Shown here one piece after another: positions 1-12,240 of a stretch of 64,000 bases of DNA. Each line of letters begins with the position of its first letter. Position 1 is the first letter of the stretch. The DNA is taken from assembly GCF_019578655.1 (NCBI RefSeq), contig NC_063264.1, forward strand, positions 18,092,429 to 18,156,428. The letters run 5' to 3'. The notes under the pieces were generated by a model. It did not search any database. It had not been told where the DNA came from and saw only the letters and a program-made list of their open reading frames with translations. This DNA comes from Ricinus communis (lineage: Eukaryota > Streptophyta > Magnoliopsida > Malpighiales > Euphorbiaceae). The translations under genes and the position numbers were made by a program.

Positions 1-1317
1 TTGTTTTCTGTTTTTTCTGTTTTAGCTTCTGTTTTAAATTTTTTAAATTGGCGCATTATCTTAATGAATGTAGATATAAATATGTCATTTTCAATTGATT
101 TTCTGTGTTTTTCTGTGGCAACTCTCTAAATGTGATTTGGTAACCATACAACCTTGTGTATTGCTGAATTATTTATGATGTCAATATTACTTTTCTTTTT
201 TATGGCACAAGTTATAGGTGATTTAACATTGATATTTACAGTTCCTATACAAGTTTAAAATGTGGTTTTATTTGAGCTGATTTATGCATTGATCATTGCC
301 CCGAGTTTTTTATAAATGCATAAGTTGCTTTGAATGGTGCTTCTTACTTGGTTGTTGGGAGAAAAGATATACATATTTGAGTTTATTGCGCTGTTTGCCT
401 AAGCTTTGTGCGTGAGCAAACAGTGAGATTTCAGTTTCTGATGCTTAAAAGCTTGGCATTGCAAAATCATGCTTGTTAAGTTCTTCATCAAATGCTGTCC
501 CCATCTAGATTGCTTTTGTTCATGAGTTGTATTATCTATATAAATATAGAAGAGACCCCCTTTCTCTTTTTGCCTCATTGAACAAAAGGAGAGCCAGATG
601 TTATCTACTTGTCTTTCCTCTGGTCCAGTTATTTTGATATATCCAAATTTATTTGCATAAATTAATCTGCAAACAAAATTGTATAATCCATGCTCTTGTT
701 GTTGATAACGCCATAAATATTGATAAAGAAATTCTATGAAGTTTGGTTTTAATGATCGGATATTGAAATTGAGCAGTTGCATTTCTCTAATAGGGTCACA
801 GGGCATTTATTTCTAGATTTCTTTTAAAATGCTATCCACATACCTGATTTTTAAATTGTTGTAACATAAATTACTTCCAAGTTGTTTTACAAATTTCTTT
901 TGTCCCAGCACACAATAACTGTTTTCTTTCTTGCTCCTGACTTAACTAGTTTGGTGCTAAAGCTTAATTCGAGATACTCTTGCCCATACTTGTGCTTTAT
1001 AACTTATAAGTTATGGATATGTCTGTTGAGGGGCAGGCTTTTGTCCATTTTTCCATTGTAAGTGACCTGCTTGGATCTCTTGGCTCACAAAACTAGCTTA
1101 AAAGTACTACTATCCTAGTAAGTGGATTCTTCCTTCATTAAATTTTTAAGACCTGGCCATCCAAAAGCAGAAAAGTATGAGTTTATGTTCTGATCAACTT
1201 TCTGCCTGTTCAACTCTGAACTTTACTGCATTTCAAGATAGCCTGAACCCGGTGAACTTTCTAACCGTTTTCTACTGGTTAGGCTGCTCCTACCAACTCC
1301 AAGTTCCTTCATCTAGT
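1..1317. other. Non-coding stretch, no supported gene
   Basis: AT-rich sequence in which I recognise no gene. A 135-codon open frame on the minus strand (399-806) has no motif I can place and no convincing splice or promoter context; chance cannot be excluded. The last part, about 1,240-1,317, is slightly richer in GC and leads into the mitochondrial insertion. Confidence 0.5.
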
Positions 1318-1772
1318 TTCCTTAAAGATTGAGATGAGTCGATACCGGTCGATGGTGTGAAAATAGTTCCTGATGTCGAATTCTAAAAACCAGCGACAGG
1401 TTCCTAAATCTTCTTTGACCGTCTTAGGACTGAGTGGCAGCCTCGATCCGAGCAGAAGTGCGATGTGTCTGGAAACTCAGAATCATAAATGGATTCGAGT
1501 ACCATTCTGATCGCCTCTTTCATGATCTTTTCTATGGGTAAAATTACTGTGAGCGGTCTAAACTTCGACCCTTATTTCTTTCTTCATATTGTAAAAGGGA
1601 GCAATGCCCCTTTTTTGCTCCCTCTATTTTGTTTGCGCTGCGCGTTCCCGCTGGTCTGGACACGTGTTAGCTGTAGGAAGTATGGTTCCGAAAGTGACTT
1701 CGGTTTACCAGTTCAGGCTCAACTCCTCGCTTTACATTAGCGGACCTACAGTTCAGGGCTCTGCGCTAAAGT
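1318..1772 (-). pseudogene. matR: Nuclear mitochondrial insertion: start of matR plus upstream nad1 intron
   Basis: Read on the minus strand, a start codon at 1521-1523 opens a frame beginning MKEAIRMVLESIYD, the N-terminus of the plant mitochondrial maturase MatR. It is followed by EFPDTSHF and, after a one-base frameshift, by WFLEFDIR and FHTIDR. MatR is encoded inside a group II intron of mitochondrial nad1 and helps mitochondrial intron splicing. About 250 bp upstream of the start (to about 1,772) has the denser GC texture of plant mitochondrial DNA and fits the nad1 intron flank. Homology stops at about 1,318, roughly 70 codons into the gene. The frameshift, a TAG and the truncation make it a dead nuclear copy. 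Identification rests on recalled family sequence. Confidence 0.82.
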
Positions 1773-2715
1773 TAATAAACATAATTTTAAATGCTAAAAT
1801 TCTATCAGATTACTCTTTCTTTTGTCCTTTAGTTTGCATTTTCCTTAAATTCTTGTCTTATGGGTAAATAAAGTCACAGAAAGGCTTGAATGCTGTTGAT
1901 GACTATATTTTCACTTTAGTTCTAATAGGATTAATGTTCTCTCTGGTGCTATGTACTCAAGTTGTACTTTGTTGACATTGTGAAAGTTCGGTTTACTTAT
2001 CACTTCAAGTTGTATTAAGTTTTCCACTTGAGGGATAGTGAACTCATATATGTATTTTGTATGTAAAATTGATAAGAGTTGTTTTATTCTTAATGCTATC
2101 ATATAAGCATCCTTAGTTATCAACTACAATTCTTCCTCATCTGTATGTTTACATGTTTGTAACTTCTAAATGCTGCATGCTTGTGAGTGCACCATAAAAT
2201 GACTGGTCCACATAGGTTTGCGATCAAGTTTCTAAACATAGTGCCCTACTAGGAAGTATGAAGTGTGTGCAGCTTGAGACATGTTGGCTTCCATGTACTG
2301 GATGAGTACAAGAAATGTGGATTTATCAATATGAATTATTTGTGAATATGTTTTGTAAATATGGGTACAACTTTTAAAATGCAAATTAGGGAAAGCGTTC
2401 CAATGTCTTGGAGATGTGGATACAGCTCTGGTATGCTATATAGCTTCATGAAAATTTGTATTTTCATGTGCATAACATCTAGGAGACAACAATTATGATA
2501 ACAATAAATTTTTAAAACCGCATGGTGGGATCATAATGTTATGGACAGTAAGAAAAGGAATACACTTATTAAATCAGTTGACCTTGTATTTCATTAAGTA
2601 ACCTTTTTGCAACTTTTTTTTACATAGAAAGAGTTGTAATTTCTAGGATTTTACATGTTTCTTAATATTAGTTGTTACTTTATAATTCTTATTTGATGGC
2701 TTTTTTAGCAGGAAA
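1773..2715. promoter_or_regulatory. Upstream region and likely leader intron of KEN gene 1
   Basis: No coding frame is convincing here. A pyrimidine-rich stretch ending in TTTTTTAGCAG at 2,701-2,711 is a good 3' splice site four bases before the first ATG of the downstream gene. This implies a spliced 5' leader like that of the paralogue near 46.8 kb. The leader exon and the transcription start cannot be placed. Confidence 0.4.
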
Positions 2716-5046
2716 ATGAGTGATGCCATGGAGCAAGCATTAAATGACCTTGAAAAGTTTTGCAAACATTCTGGGTGTTCACTTCAGAAACGTCTCTCCT
2801 TTCACATTGAGCACCTGGGAAAAAGTCTCAATCAGAGAAACGTAGTATTTAGAGTTTTAGTATTGTTTACGCTGTAAATACTTTAATTTTCCTCAGGAAT
2901 TTATGTTTCAGGATCTTTATGTAATATGCCTTTCATGTAGTTTTGAATTTTATGTTGTAGGTTCATTTGAATGTCAATAATTGAATTTTTCTTTGTTGGT
3001 ATGAAGCGCTGTAAACCTGCTACTTTAAGGACTTGGTTAGAGAATCAGAGGGTGGTAGTTGAGCCTGTTCCAGTGCCAAGTGGTGTAAGCTCAACATATC
3101 GTCTTGCAGCTGTTATGAGATCTATGTTCAGGTTTGTTTATAAAATCTACTGCCTTATTGGTTTGACAATTATTTTGATGATGTTTTTCTTTTATTCTTT
3201 ATTCTTTTTATTCTTGCATCTGATGCAGAGGATTTCTGAAAGAATATAGGACTCTTTATCTACAAGGGAAAGCTCATGGGAGAATAACATTAGATAATAT
3301 AGTTGTATATGATCAAGCGACAATGGCTATAATGCTTATCAATGGCCAGGACCTTGATGGGAACATTCAAACCTATAAGGCTGATTTTGCTGCAATAGCG
3401 GATGTTTTAAGAGAGATGCTTGGACGACGCCACTGTCCTAAGGACTTGGAACATTTTTTAGCTATTATCACTAGAGAAGAACTGCCTACTGGGTATGTTG
3501 AGATTCTCTTCTCATATGGACATAATTTTGATATAGTTTAGTTAATTTGAATGCATATTGCTCTATTACCTTTATTTCTTTTTTGCTGGTTTTGCTATTT
3601 GGTGAGCTGAAAATTAACTTATAGATGCCCAGATATGAAAATTACATGCAATCATACGCAAAATGGAAAAACCTAAATTTCCCACCTATTATGGAGAGAA
3701 TTTGTAACACTTAATTTGTGTTAAATTCAATGTGTGCTTTTATCTTTCAAGTAACTGCCAGCTGGTCAATTCTTTGGATATTTCTCCATCTGCTTCACCT
3801 TTTGTGATAATGGCACAAGAATTTTATTTTTATAATCTTGTGGTGCATAGTTTTTGGCAACTCTTCCGGTGTATATTCTTTTAGACTTGGTTGCCATGTT
3901 GTGCATGGATTATTTACCTATTGCTAAATTGGGGACAAGTCCTCATGAACCTCAAATCAAGCCTTCCTTCTTAGAGTGGTCAACAATGTCTATGTTCTTT
4001 CTTGGATTAAAAGAAGAGCCTCAGTCTTCCATGATTATTAGGTTTCAAGTTTGGCTCGTGTTCTATATACACTTTCAGCTAGTATTTACAATTTTAGCTG
4101 TTAACTTTGGATGTTGAGCATTATGGAACATGAATATTGAATTTTATAGTTATTCTATCCTGTTTTTTCTCTCTTTATTTTATTTCTGTTTAATTAAATC
4201 AAGTGGTGTGATGGGTTCACACTCCTTATAGCTTGACACCACAGTTTAAACTTAAGATCCTATCTTACTAGCTGGGGGATATGTTAGTCACCAAAGAGGA
4301 CATTATGTAGTTGTTCTATTTATGGCATTCTTATTATTTTAAAAGATTTACTTGTGATGATGCTTTATAAAACCATTATTAAGAATCAGTATTAACAATT
4401 CTCACTTTTCTGATATCTTTTAGCATGATTGAAGCCTTTGTTTTCAATCACCCAACTTTTTGGAGTAGCAATGAGATAGTTCGGAACATTACTGCTATAA
4501 GATTGAGTTATATCCAATGCGGAACTTTGAAGCAAATTGAGTTTACAAAAGCTGCATTGCAGATTCCAACTGAGATCACTGTTAATTGGCAGTCAAAAGT
4601 AAAAGAATCTCCAACATACGAGGCAGTTTTAGCTAATAGTCCAACAAAATATGGTGAATTTGTTGATGGACTAGCTTTGTTTATTTTTTTCAGGAATGCT
4701 TTACAGCATGCCCGTAAGGTAGGCACATTAATCCCTCTTGTTTCATTTAGATACTGTTCAGTTCACATGGTAAAATGAATTCTGTTGCTTTTCTTCTTTT
4801 TATTTCCTTAAAGAAAAAACTTAAGAGCAAACATGATTGTTAATAACTGAAAATACAAGAACTTGTTTGATAGTTTAGGAACTACAACTAAATTTCATTG
4901 TTTTTAAAACAACTTTCCAGGTATACCCTAATTTGAAGCAAAACGACATTGAAAATGAACTCTACGGCCTTTTTCCTGATTTTATGGCGCATTTTATAGA
5001 GAAAACTTATGGCATTGCTGATGTGCGAGGTATGCTTCTCGACTGA
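2716..5046 (+). CDS. IRE1/RNase L-like KEN-domain protein with degenerate kinase C-lobe (KEN gene 1)
   Basis: Five exons, 2716-2841, 3007-3131, 3229-3492, 4424-4718 and 4921-5046, join in frame (intron phases 0, 2, 2, 0) to give about 311 residues. Residues about 85-170 resemble a kinase C-lobe: AHGRITLDNIVV sits where the HRDxKxxN loop belongs, with the catalytic Asp lost. Later segments ADFAAIADVLREML and FVFNHPTFW match the end of the kinase fold and the kinase-KEN junction of IRE1. The C-terminal part is KEN-like: NW, KYGEF, then FFRNALQHA carrying the R-N-x3-H triad that cleaves RNA in IRE1 and RNase L, then LFPDFMAHF. No signal peptide, membrane segment, ankyrin repeat or kinase N-lobe is visible. 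It is probably a soluble ribonuclease or regulator; function is unknown. Exon 1 is the least certain part. The paralogue at 46.8 kb supports the other exon borders. Confidence 0.75.
3493..4423 (+). other. Intron 3 of KEN gene 1 with an unexplained open frame
   Basis: The intron runs from GT at 3493 to TAG at 4421-4423. Inside it, 3854-4117 holds an open frame of 87 codons with balanced codon composition (it contains SPHEPQIKPSFLEW and FFLGLKEEPQSS), unlike the AT-rich surroundings. I do not recognise it. It could be a captured gene fragment or an unused exon. The paralogue has no counterpart in its matching intron. Confidence 0.35.
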
Positions 5047-6899
5047 CTAGTGGAATTATCTATGAAATAGCGGTACAAGTCCCAACAAAGTTTGCAAAAC
5101 TTCGATGCCCATCCGAAGTGTCATTTTTATTAGTGTGACATTTGCTGCTAATAATTCATGGGCGAATATGAGTCCTTGCGGATGAAATGATGACCCTTTA
5201 AGTGAAAATTAAAACGGGTATAATGGGCTAGATAGCATTTTGTTTGTTTTCATGCTCACAACTAATTTCAAGTTGTCTGCCTTTACTTCTGATTGCCTTT
5301 TGCAATTTTATGATGTTTTCGTCATAGTTTGATCTTCTAAATTTCAGAAATTTGCGGGAGATAGCAGTATGTTGCAGAGTTGTGCATCTGACCAATTTCC
5401 GCATATACCATCAGGTGTGGCATTCTTCAAGTCTTCAAGAATTGGTCTAATGCAGCATTAGTAGTTTGATGATCATCAAACAATCCAGAAAGTCTTAGAG
5501 TTTCAAATATTGTCATGTTTTTTATGTGAACGATTTAGCCCGTTGGTACCAAACCTTTGGACTTAGTATCTAATTGATACCAATGTCTTGAATTTTTTTC
5601 TTTTGGTACTAGTGTTTTTGTTTTTGTTTCAATTTAAGGTGCCTATTCTTTTTTTTTCAGTCTATTTCTGCTAAGATGGCCTTCAGAAGTATAACATTTT
5701 TAATTAATTAATATATTAGCAATGTCACCTCAATAATAACTTATTTTACTAGCTTTTTCAAGTTGCACACATTCAGGACATTCCTTAGTAGGATAAATTA
5801 TTGGTGAATTTGGCATTGATAATGTGGTAAAATGTATGTCTTTAATGTTTATTGCGAGAATCATATTTTATTCTTGAATTAATTTTAGGTTTAATTAAAA
5901 CCAAAATAGTGAAAAATATGTAATCCATGCCCCTCATTTCCTCATTTGATAAAAGATATATTGATAATCAAATGGACGTTGCCTCTTAGTTGAGATTATT
6001 TTGTTTTTCTTTTTTTCGGTTAACAGTCGACGATCAAAAAGGCTTGTTCGCGCATAATGGTGTGCAAACGTTCTTATTGGATCACCCTTTCAACGTTCCT
6101 ATTGCATTTCTGTCTTCGAAAGAACAAATTAACTAAACAAACAAAAAGCCCACCCTTTCCATCTTTACACAAATAACTTAAGAAAAAATCAATTTTACCG
6201 TCAACTTGTTAAAAAATGCTATAAAACTTACGAAAATAAGTGGTATATGATAGGTTTTTTATTTTTATTTTTTTGCAAAGTTATATCTTATTGTTAATCT
6301 GGAATCTATTTTTATAATTTTTGTATAGTATTGAATAATTTGGTCTATGTTTATTATATGATTTATATATATTTGATATCTATTCGATAATACTTGGTAG
6401 TTAGTATATATTTCACATGTTTTGGTATCTATTTCATATATATTGAGGATATGATTAGAATTTTAGAACTATTTTTTATCCGTGTCGTACTTTTAATATC
6501 TATTTTATATTTTAGATATTCATTTTATACATTTTGATATTTATTTAATAGGCTCATTTTTTGGTGTCATATGACATTGGTTCATAACAATTTTATTATT
6601 AATAAAAAATAAAATTGATATTTCTTTTCTTAAAAGTTTGTATAAACAATGGAATAAAATATAAGTATTGCTGAAATTTTTTATTTATATTGCCTGTCAT
6701 TGGTAAAAAGAGCAATATATTATCCTATTACTAAGTTTTTCATCCAACTATTATGATTAAATTTAACAAATTTAATGGCTCAAAATATCTATGACATCGT
6801 GTCAATGACACTGAATCAATTACCCTATTTAGTATATATTTGATATATAACTACTATTTTATGATATTTTTCTCAAATTTTTCTTACTAACTTGTTCAA
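5047..6899. other. AT-rich intergenic DNA
   Basis: Nothing recognisable beyond A/T runs and short simple repeats. The 3' UTR of KEN gene 1 must lie in the first few hundred bases, but no clear end is visible. Confidence 0.5.
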
Positions 6900-7592
6900 T
6901 AGAATCTTGGAAAATATTTATTTTTGTCCTATTCCTTCAAATATTTTTAGCACAAATATTATGCTCTAATAAAGTTTGTAAATTCTTATTCACTTCTCAC
7001 TATCATCTATTTTCTAATACTTATCGAGCTTCTTCTTCATTTAGACAGTTATAGAGTTCAAAAGTAAATCTCCACTACTTATTAATGATTGTAACTTATT
7101 TATCAATGCCATTAGCTCATGAGAAAAAAGCATTTGATATGATATATAAAGAATAAAAAATCATAAAATGAAAAATATAAAAGTGCCTAAAAATTTTGAC
7201 AAAAATTCTAGTACTATTCCAATCGTCTTTATCTGGAGGACCAATATCCTTGTTTTTATCAAAATATAGAAAATATTTTAAGCCTTCAATCTCTAACTTG
7301 TCAAAAGCCTTTTCAAATTTCTCAGCATTTTGTAATATTTTGTAGGTGGAGTTTCACCAAGTTTCAATATCAAGATAAACATGGCCCTTGCTTTCTATCT
7401 TGACTTTCTCCACACATATCTAAAAGTTTGATAACTTGAAGGAGATGACCTTGCATACCTTATTGCATTTCTAATTCTGAGAATTGATTAATTATATTCA
7501 TTTGATCTCTTTTTAACAACAAGATTTAAAATATGAGTACAACATCTCACATGTAAGAAATCATGAGCCAAGATAGTTGTTATGATAATTCA
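6900..7592 (-). pseudogene. hAT transposase relic (RICESLEEPER/BED-type)
   Basis: On the minus strand, broken frames show hAT superfamily hallmarks in order: DFLHVRCCTHILNLVV, SILRIRNAIRYARSSP, then DKNKDIGPPDKDDWNSTR followed by FVKIFRHFY and SLYIISNAFF. In plant hAT transposases these lie in the RNase H-fold core around the second acidic residue and the inserted helical domain. Stops and frameshifts occur throughout, so it is inactive. The N-terminal side is cut at about 7,590, where an LTR-like sequence begins. No terminal inverted repeats were found. Confidence 0.75.
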
Positions 7593-8984
7593 TGCAAGTG
7601 TACAGTTGCCACGGTAGTAATATAAAAATGAATCCAGATTATCATTTCACAAGAATTTGTAGTATTTAACACCAAAATATATTATACCTTTATATAACTA
7701 GTTTAAAATAATTGAATATGAATTTAAAAATAAGTAAAATCAAAACTAGATAATTGCAATAAAAAACCAAATTATTAAAGAATCTAAAATTAAGTTTCCA
7801 CCATACAAATCCTTCTATAATTCAATAAACTATTCCTTCAATCTAGCTCAACTAATCTTGGATGTAATTTACCTATTCTAGCAAATATACTTTTTCAAGT
7901 CATACCTACCATGTTTAGAATAACTCCTTGCATACTTTCGTGATCAAAAGTCTTAATCTAAATTCATTGAGTTCTATGAAAAATTAAAAACAAATCTCAA
8001 GAACCTAAGCTTTATGTCTAAGTCTTAATAGTCATTGCTTAATATTCCTTGAACTAATATTAAACTTCAATTTTTATTACTTCACTTAATATCTAGATAT
8101 ATTGCTTGGATCCTAACATTATAGCATGAAGCATAAAAATAATAACTCAAAATAATTGAACCAAAGATTAAAGGAATAATATTTAAATCAAATCATAAAT
8201 TATAATAACTCAAAATAATTGAACCAAAGATCAAAGGAATAATATTTAAATCAAATCATAAATTAAGTTACTGGATTCTCGCCCAATCCTAAAAAATAAA
8301 TTTAACTACTCATAATATAAATAAAAATAATAAAAGTAATTGAATTCGTTAAATTAAAGTACAAGAAAATAAAACGAGAAGGGAAAAAGAACTCTTGAAT
8401 CTTAATGGAATTTCTTCAATCTTGATCTTGAATGTCTCCTCCAAATCTTGCCTCTAGTTGCTTTTTAATCTTTATAAACTTTTTAAAAAAGTTCTAAATT
8501 TATGCCTTTTATAGCCCCTCAAACCTTAAAACTCATAGGATTTAAATTGGAGTCCAATAGGATTAGAACACCTCTTTAAAGTGCTTACCCAATCTCTAAC
8601 TGATCCTTCTAACTAGCCCCTTTTTTCTCTTGGTGCAAACCACCATTTAGGGATTGTCATTTTATCAATTCTGCATTTCTAACCCGTCCTTCTAGCCGGT
8701 CATCTTTCTAATTTAAAACACTGATTGGACCACTGGTTAGGCTTCAGAATGGAGTTCTAAAATGCCAATTTTGAGCTCTTTAAGTACTTATGTCACCTCC
8801 TTGATGCTCTTTTACCTCCCTCACCTAAAACATAAAATTAGACATAAAAACCAACAAAACTACTTGAATAGACTATTATTTGCAACTAAAAGTTCTATTA
8901 AATTAAATATAAAAGCTACCCTAGTATAGTACCTTTTCAATCTTTTGTTTCACTTTTCAAATACCGAATAATGTTAAAACTTCA
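7593..8984 (-). mobile_element. Probable solo LTR inserted in the hAT relic
   Basis: The segment starts TGCAAGTGTAC and ends AACTTCA, so it has TG...CA ends, and ATTCA flanks it on both sides (7588-7592 and 8985-8989), a plausible 5-bp target duplication. Its opening looks like the R/U5 end of plant Ty3/gypsy LTRs read backwards, as does the retrotransposon at 54,957. No primer-binding site or protein domain follows, hence solo LTR. The ends are by eye, and no second LTR is present to confirm them. Confidence 0.45.
8140..8265. repeat. 63-bp tandem duplication
   Basis: Two adjacent copies of a 63-base unit starting TAATAACTCAAAATAATTG (8140-8202 and 8203-8265) differ at only one position. This is a recent local duplication within the LTR-like sequence. 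Confidence 0.9.
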
Positions 8985-8989
8985 ATTCA

Positions 8990-10150
8990 TAACATATTGA
9001 ATTAATAAGCATAATCAAAAGAACTATTAGGAAATTATTAATAAAGTTATTCCTATTGCGCGCTGTCTTGTTCAATCATTTTCAAGACTCGCTTGGCACT
9101 CTAGTCCAAAACGTAGAGTACAATACATTTACCTAGAGTTGAAACTGGATCTATTGCTTGGAACCCTAATCCTTGGACTGCAAAAGGCTTGCAATACAAA
9201 ATCAAAATGCGTCCTTAACGAGAAAACAAACAATGGAAAAGACAAAGAGGCCGACAAACAAAGGAATAGACAAAGAGGCCGACTTTGTTATAGTATAATG
9301 TAGAAACTAGAAAACTACAAGTAGCAAAAAGAGTCCCCTAAATATAACATTTGGGCTATTCATGTAACAAAGAGTTGTAGGCTGCACAAACTTTTGCTTG
9401 CTTTCTGATTATAATCCTGCCCAAAACATCAACTCTGTTGCATTTTTTGAATTTTCATTTTCAAGTAATGCTTGGTGGCATTTGTCCAATTAATCACTAC
9501 CAAACCTAATCAAATTAGTGGGACAGTTCTACTAAAAAATTTAATGAAATAATAAAAATTTCTACACTAGATTAATGATATAAATTCTTAAGTCACTGAC
9601 CATATTTATATTCCACCACTTTTATTTAAGTCATTTTTTAAGTGAGATTCTGTTTTGTGCAAAAAAAATGCCATCATATTATAGTAATGGAATATGATAT
9701 ATAATTATTAGGCATCAAGGGAAGGATGTGCTTAGAAAAAGAAATTAAAAATAAAAGGTTAAAAATCACAAGGAATGTGATAAGGGAAAAGAAAAGACAA
9801 TATGTAAGACTTATGAACCAGAAAAGGTTAGTTAAGAAAGTTAAAGATGTCACATTTATGAGGACTAGAAAGCAAGATTTTGGAGAGACTTCTTCTTAAA
9901 TGGCATCTTTCGAACTCTATTCAAATAAGTAAATCTATCATCTTTTAAATTAATTTAGCAGAAATTGAAAGAGTAAGTGAACCTAAGGAAGGGATGTATG
10001 AATGAGGATCCAAATTTCAATAGATTCAATTTAAAAGGAAGAATGAAAGAAGGGTATGGATGAAATGGAGAATTAATTATGATTCCTATTATATTTTCAA
10101 TTGAAATTTATTTTTCACTGTGTTTCATCTTAATATATTTTTATTTTTTG
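8990..10150. other. AT-rich intergenic DNA
   Basis: No gene or repeat ends recognised. At about 9,220-9,290 a short phrase containing GACAAAGAGGCCGAC is repeated twice. The hAT relic may continue into the first part, but no conserved motif is visible. Confidence 0.4.
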
Positions 10151-11169
10151 AGGAGTGATGAATAATGGACAGTGGTTGGTGATATCTGCAACTTAATCGT
10201 ATTCTTTTTCTATGGGAAATATGTTTCATATAATATCATCTCCAGCCAAGGATCTTGTCATCAACTTTTGCATATAATCTATAAATGCTATTTCTTTTTT
10301 CAAACTCCACTTGATGATATATTATAACTTTTATTATTATCATTATAATTATTATTATTATTAATTTATTTATTTTAAATTTAGTCTAATGATTTCTATT
10401 TAATTTAAATAAAATTTTAAATTTCAATTAATTTTTATTTATAATTAAAAATTAAAAATATAATAATATGAAAAGTATGATCTTTAAGTTGGTAATAATA
10501 ATATGAAAACATAATTTATAATAAAAATAAATAATTACAGTGAAAGTATTTTATTTTAGAAAAAATATTTTATGGTTTGACGCTTTTATATTTAGAAAAT
10601 TTAGATTTTTTTATGATAAAGATATATCTTATGTTTTTATTTTTCTTGCTTTCAATATTCTATTAAATATTATTATTATTTTATAATAAAATAGTGACTT
10701 TAATAATAAAATATTTTATAAGTTATTTATTATCAAGTCAAATATCAAAATACTTTTATCGAAAAAGAGACAGGTAGGCAGACAAAAGATATTGTAATTT
10801 TATTTTAAAAATCATTTAATTTTATTACTAATAAAATCTAAATATATAATTGTATTTAATATAATTAGTTGTATACTAAATAATTTAATAAGTAACTTTA
10901 TTATTAAATTAAATATTACAATAATATTAAATTATAAAAATCTAAAAACTATTAACTTATAAAATTATAAAAATATAAAAATAGATCATATAATACTTTT
11001 TATTGACAAAATTCTTTTTCCTTATTTTGTTTACTCAACTAACTCACCTTATAATACCAATAGCATAGACTTTCGACCTGTAGTAGGTCGGGGTCGTTGG
11101 TGGCAACGCCAATGAATAAAATACAAAAGTAAGTTGTATTATTACTTTATTTTAAATAAATTAAAAATA

Positions 11170-11650
11170 TTTTTCTGTAGTAACTATTAATTTCAAATAA
11201 ATTCAAGATTAAATATATAAATAGTTGTTTGAAATTGTCATATTTCTCTTGTTTCTTAAATATAATTTTAATTCAATTGAATTTTTAATTTTATGGGATG
11301 TTATCTTTAACTTTTTCGGTCACACAGACATTATGCACAAGTATTTTATACCATTTAGAGAATATGTGAATTTGAATAAAATAGTAATATATTTTAAATA
11401 TAAAACAATAGTTAAATACATGAATCTCTCGGATTCAATTTTGATTCAATTGAACCTCTCAACTTTATGAATTATTATTTTTAATTCATTCAAGCATAAA
11501 CATTATGCATGTTTATTTTACGTAACCTAAAAAATGTGTAAGTCCGAATAAAATAATAATATGTTTAAAATATAAAATAATTAAATAATATAAAATGAAA
11601 AAAAGAGTAAATAATGAATTTTAATTCTTAACAAGACTCACTATTTTTTA
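11170..11650 (-). repeat. Subrepeat monomers, inverted orientation (copy A)
   Basis: Two degenerate monomers read on the minus strand, with a core related to TTCAATTGAATTAAAATTGAG preceded by an ATAACA...CATAAAATTAAAAA passage. Each is followed by a segment around the phrase ACATTATGCA. The same family occurs in plus orientation at 11,860-12,240, so copy A has a foldback-like arrangement. Confidence 0.6.
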
Positions 11651-11859
11651 ACCGTCCGTTGCATATTTCCTTGCTCAATTACTAGTGTGGGTATTGCTTG
11701 TGAGTATAAAAAAGTCTTTAATGGTAGAAAAACTAAATGATTACAACGGTCCATTTTAGCTCTTAAGAATATATTTTTTATTTTATTTAATAAAATTAAT
11801 AGAATATTTTTAATGTATAATAAACAATACATTAAAACTAATACAACAAACTTTTTATA

Positions 11860-12240
11860 AGAGATTAATCCAATGCATTTAATTTCCAGTTGTGAAGACT
11901 TTAAATATAACAACTCGTGAAGTTCATATTGCTAATTGAATCAAAATTGAGTTTAGGGGCCAATTACAAAAACATGACAAATTCAAGAATTTAATTATGT
12001 ATTTTGCCATTATAAATACGCCGTGAGTGAGAATATTAATTTTTTATTACAACCGTTAATAAAGGAGTTAAAAATAATAATTTATAAAATTTGAGAAATC
12101 TAATTAAATTAAAATTGATTTTAGAGGGCCAATTACCAAAAAAAAAGATAAATTCAAATAGTCATTTATGTATTTTGTCTAAATTCAATTAGCATCTTTT
12201 AAAACTTAAATCTATATTTAACCTTTAACAGAAATAACTG
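11860..12240 (+). repeat. Subrepeat monomers, direct orientation (copy A)
   Basis: About two monomers. The first starts near AGATTAATCCAATGCATTTAA and runs through AACTCGTGAAGTTCA, TGAATCAAAATTGAGTTTAG and GCCAATTACA. The second starts near 12,060 with GGAGTTAAAAATAATAA. The family recurs at 13,855-14,230 and as four monomers at 39,430-40,130. Confidence 0.7.

Noticed and set aside
399..806. 135-codon open frame on the minus strand
   Set aside because: No recognisable domain, no start or splice context, and composition like the surrounding AT-rich DNA. Left as unexplained rather than called a gene.
1489..1867. Two overlapping plus-strand open frames
   Set aside because: They lie over the mitochondrial matR/nad1-intron fragment and are antisense shadows of it.
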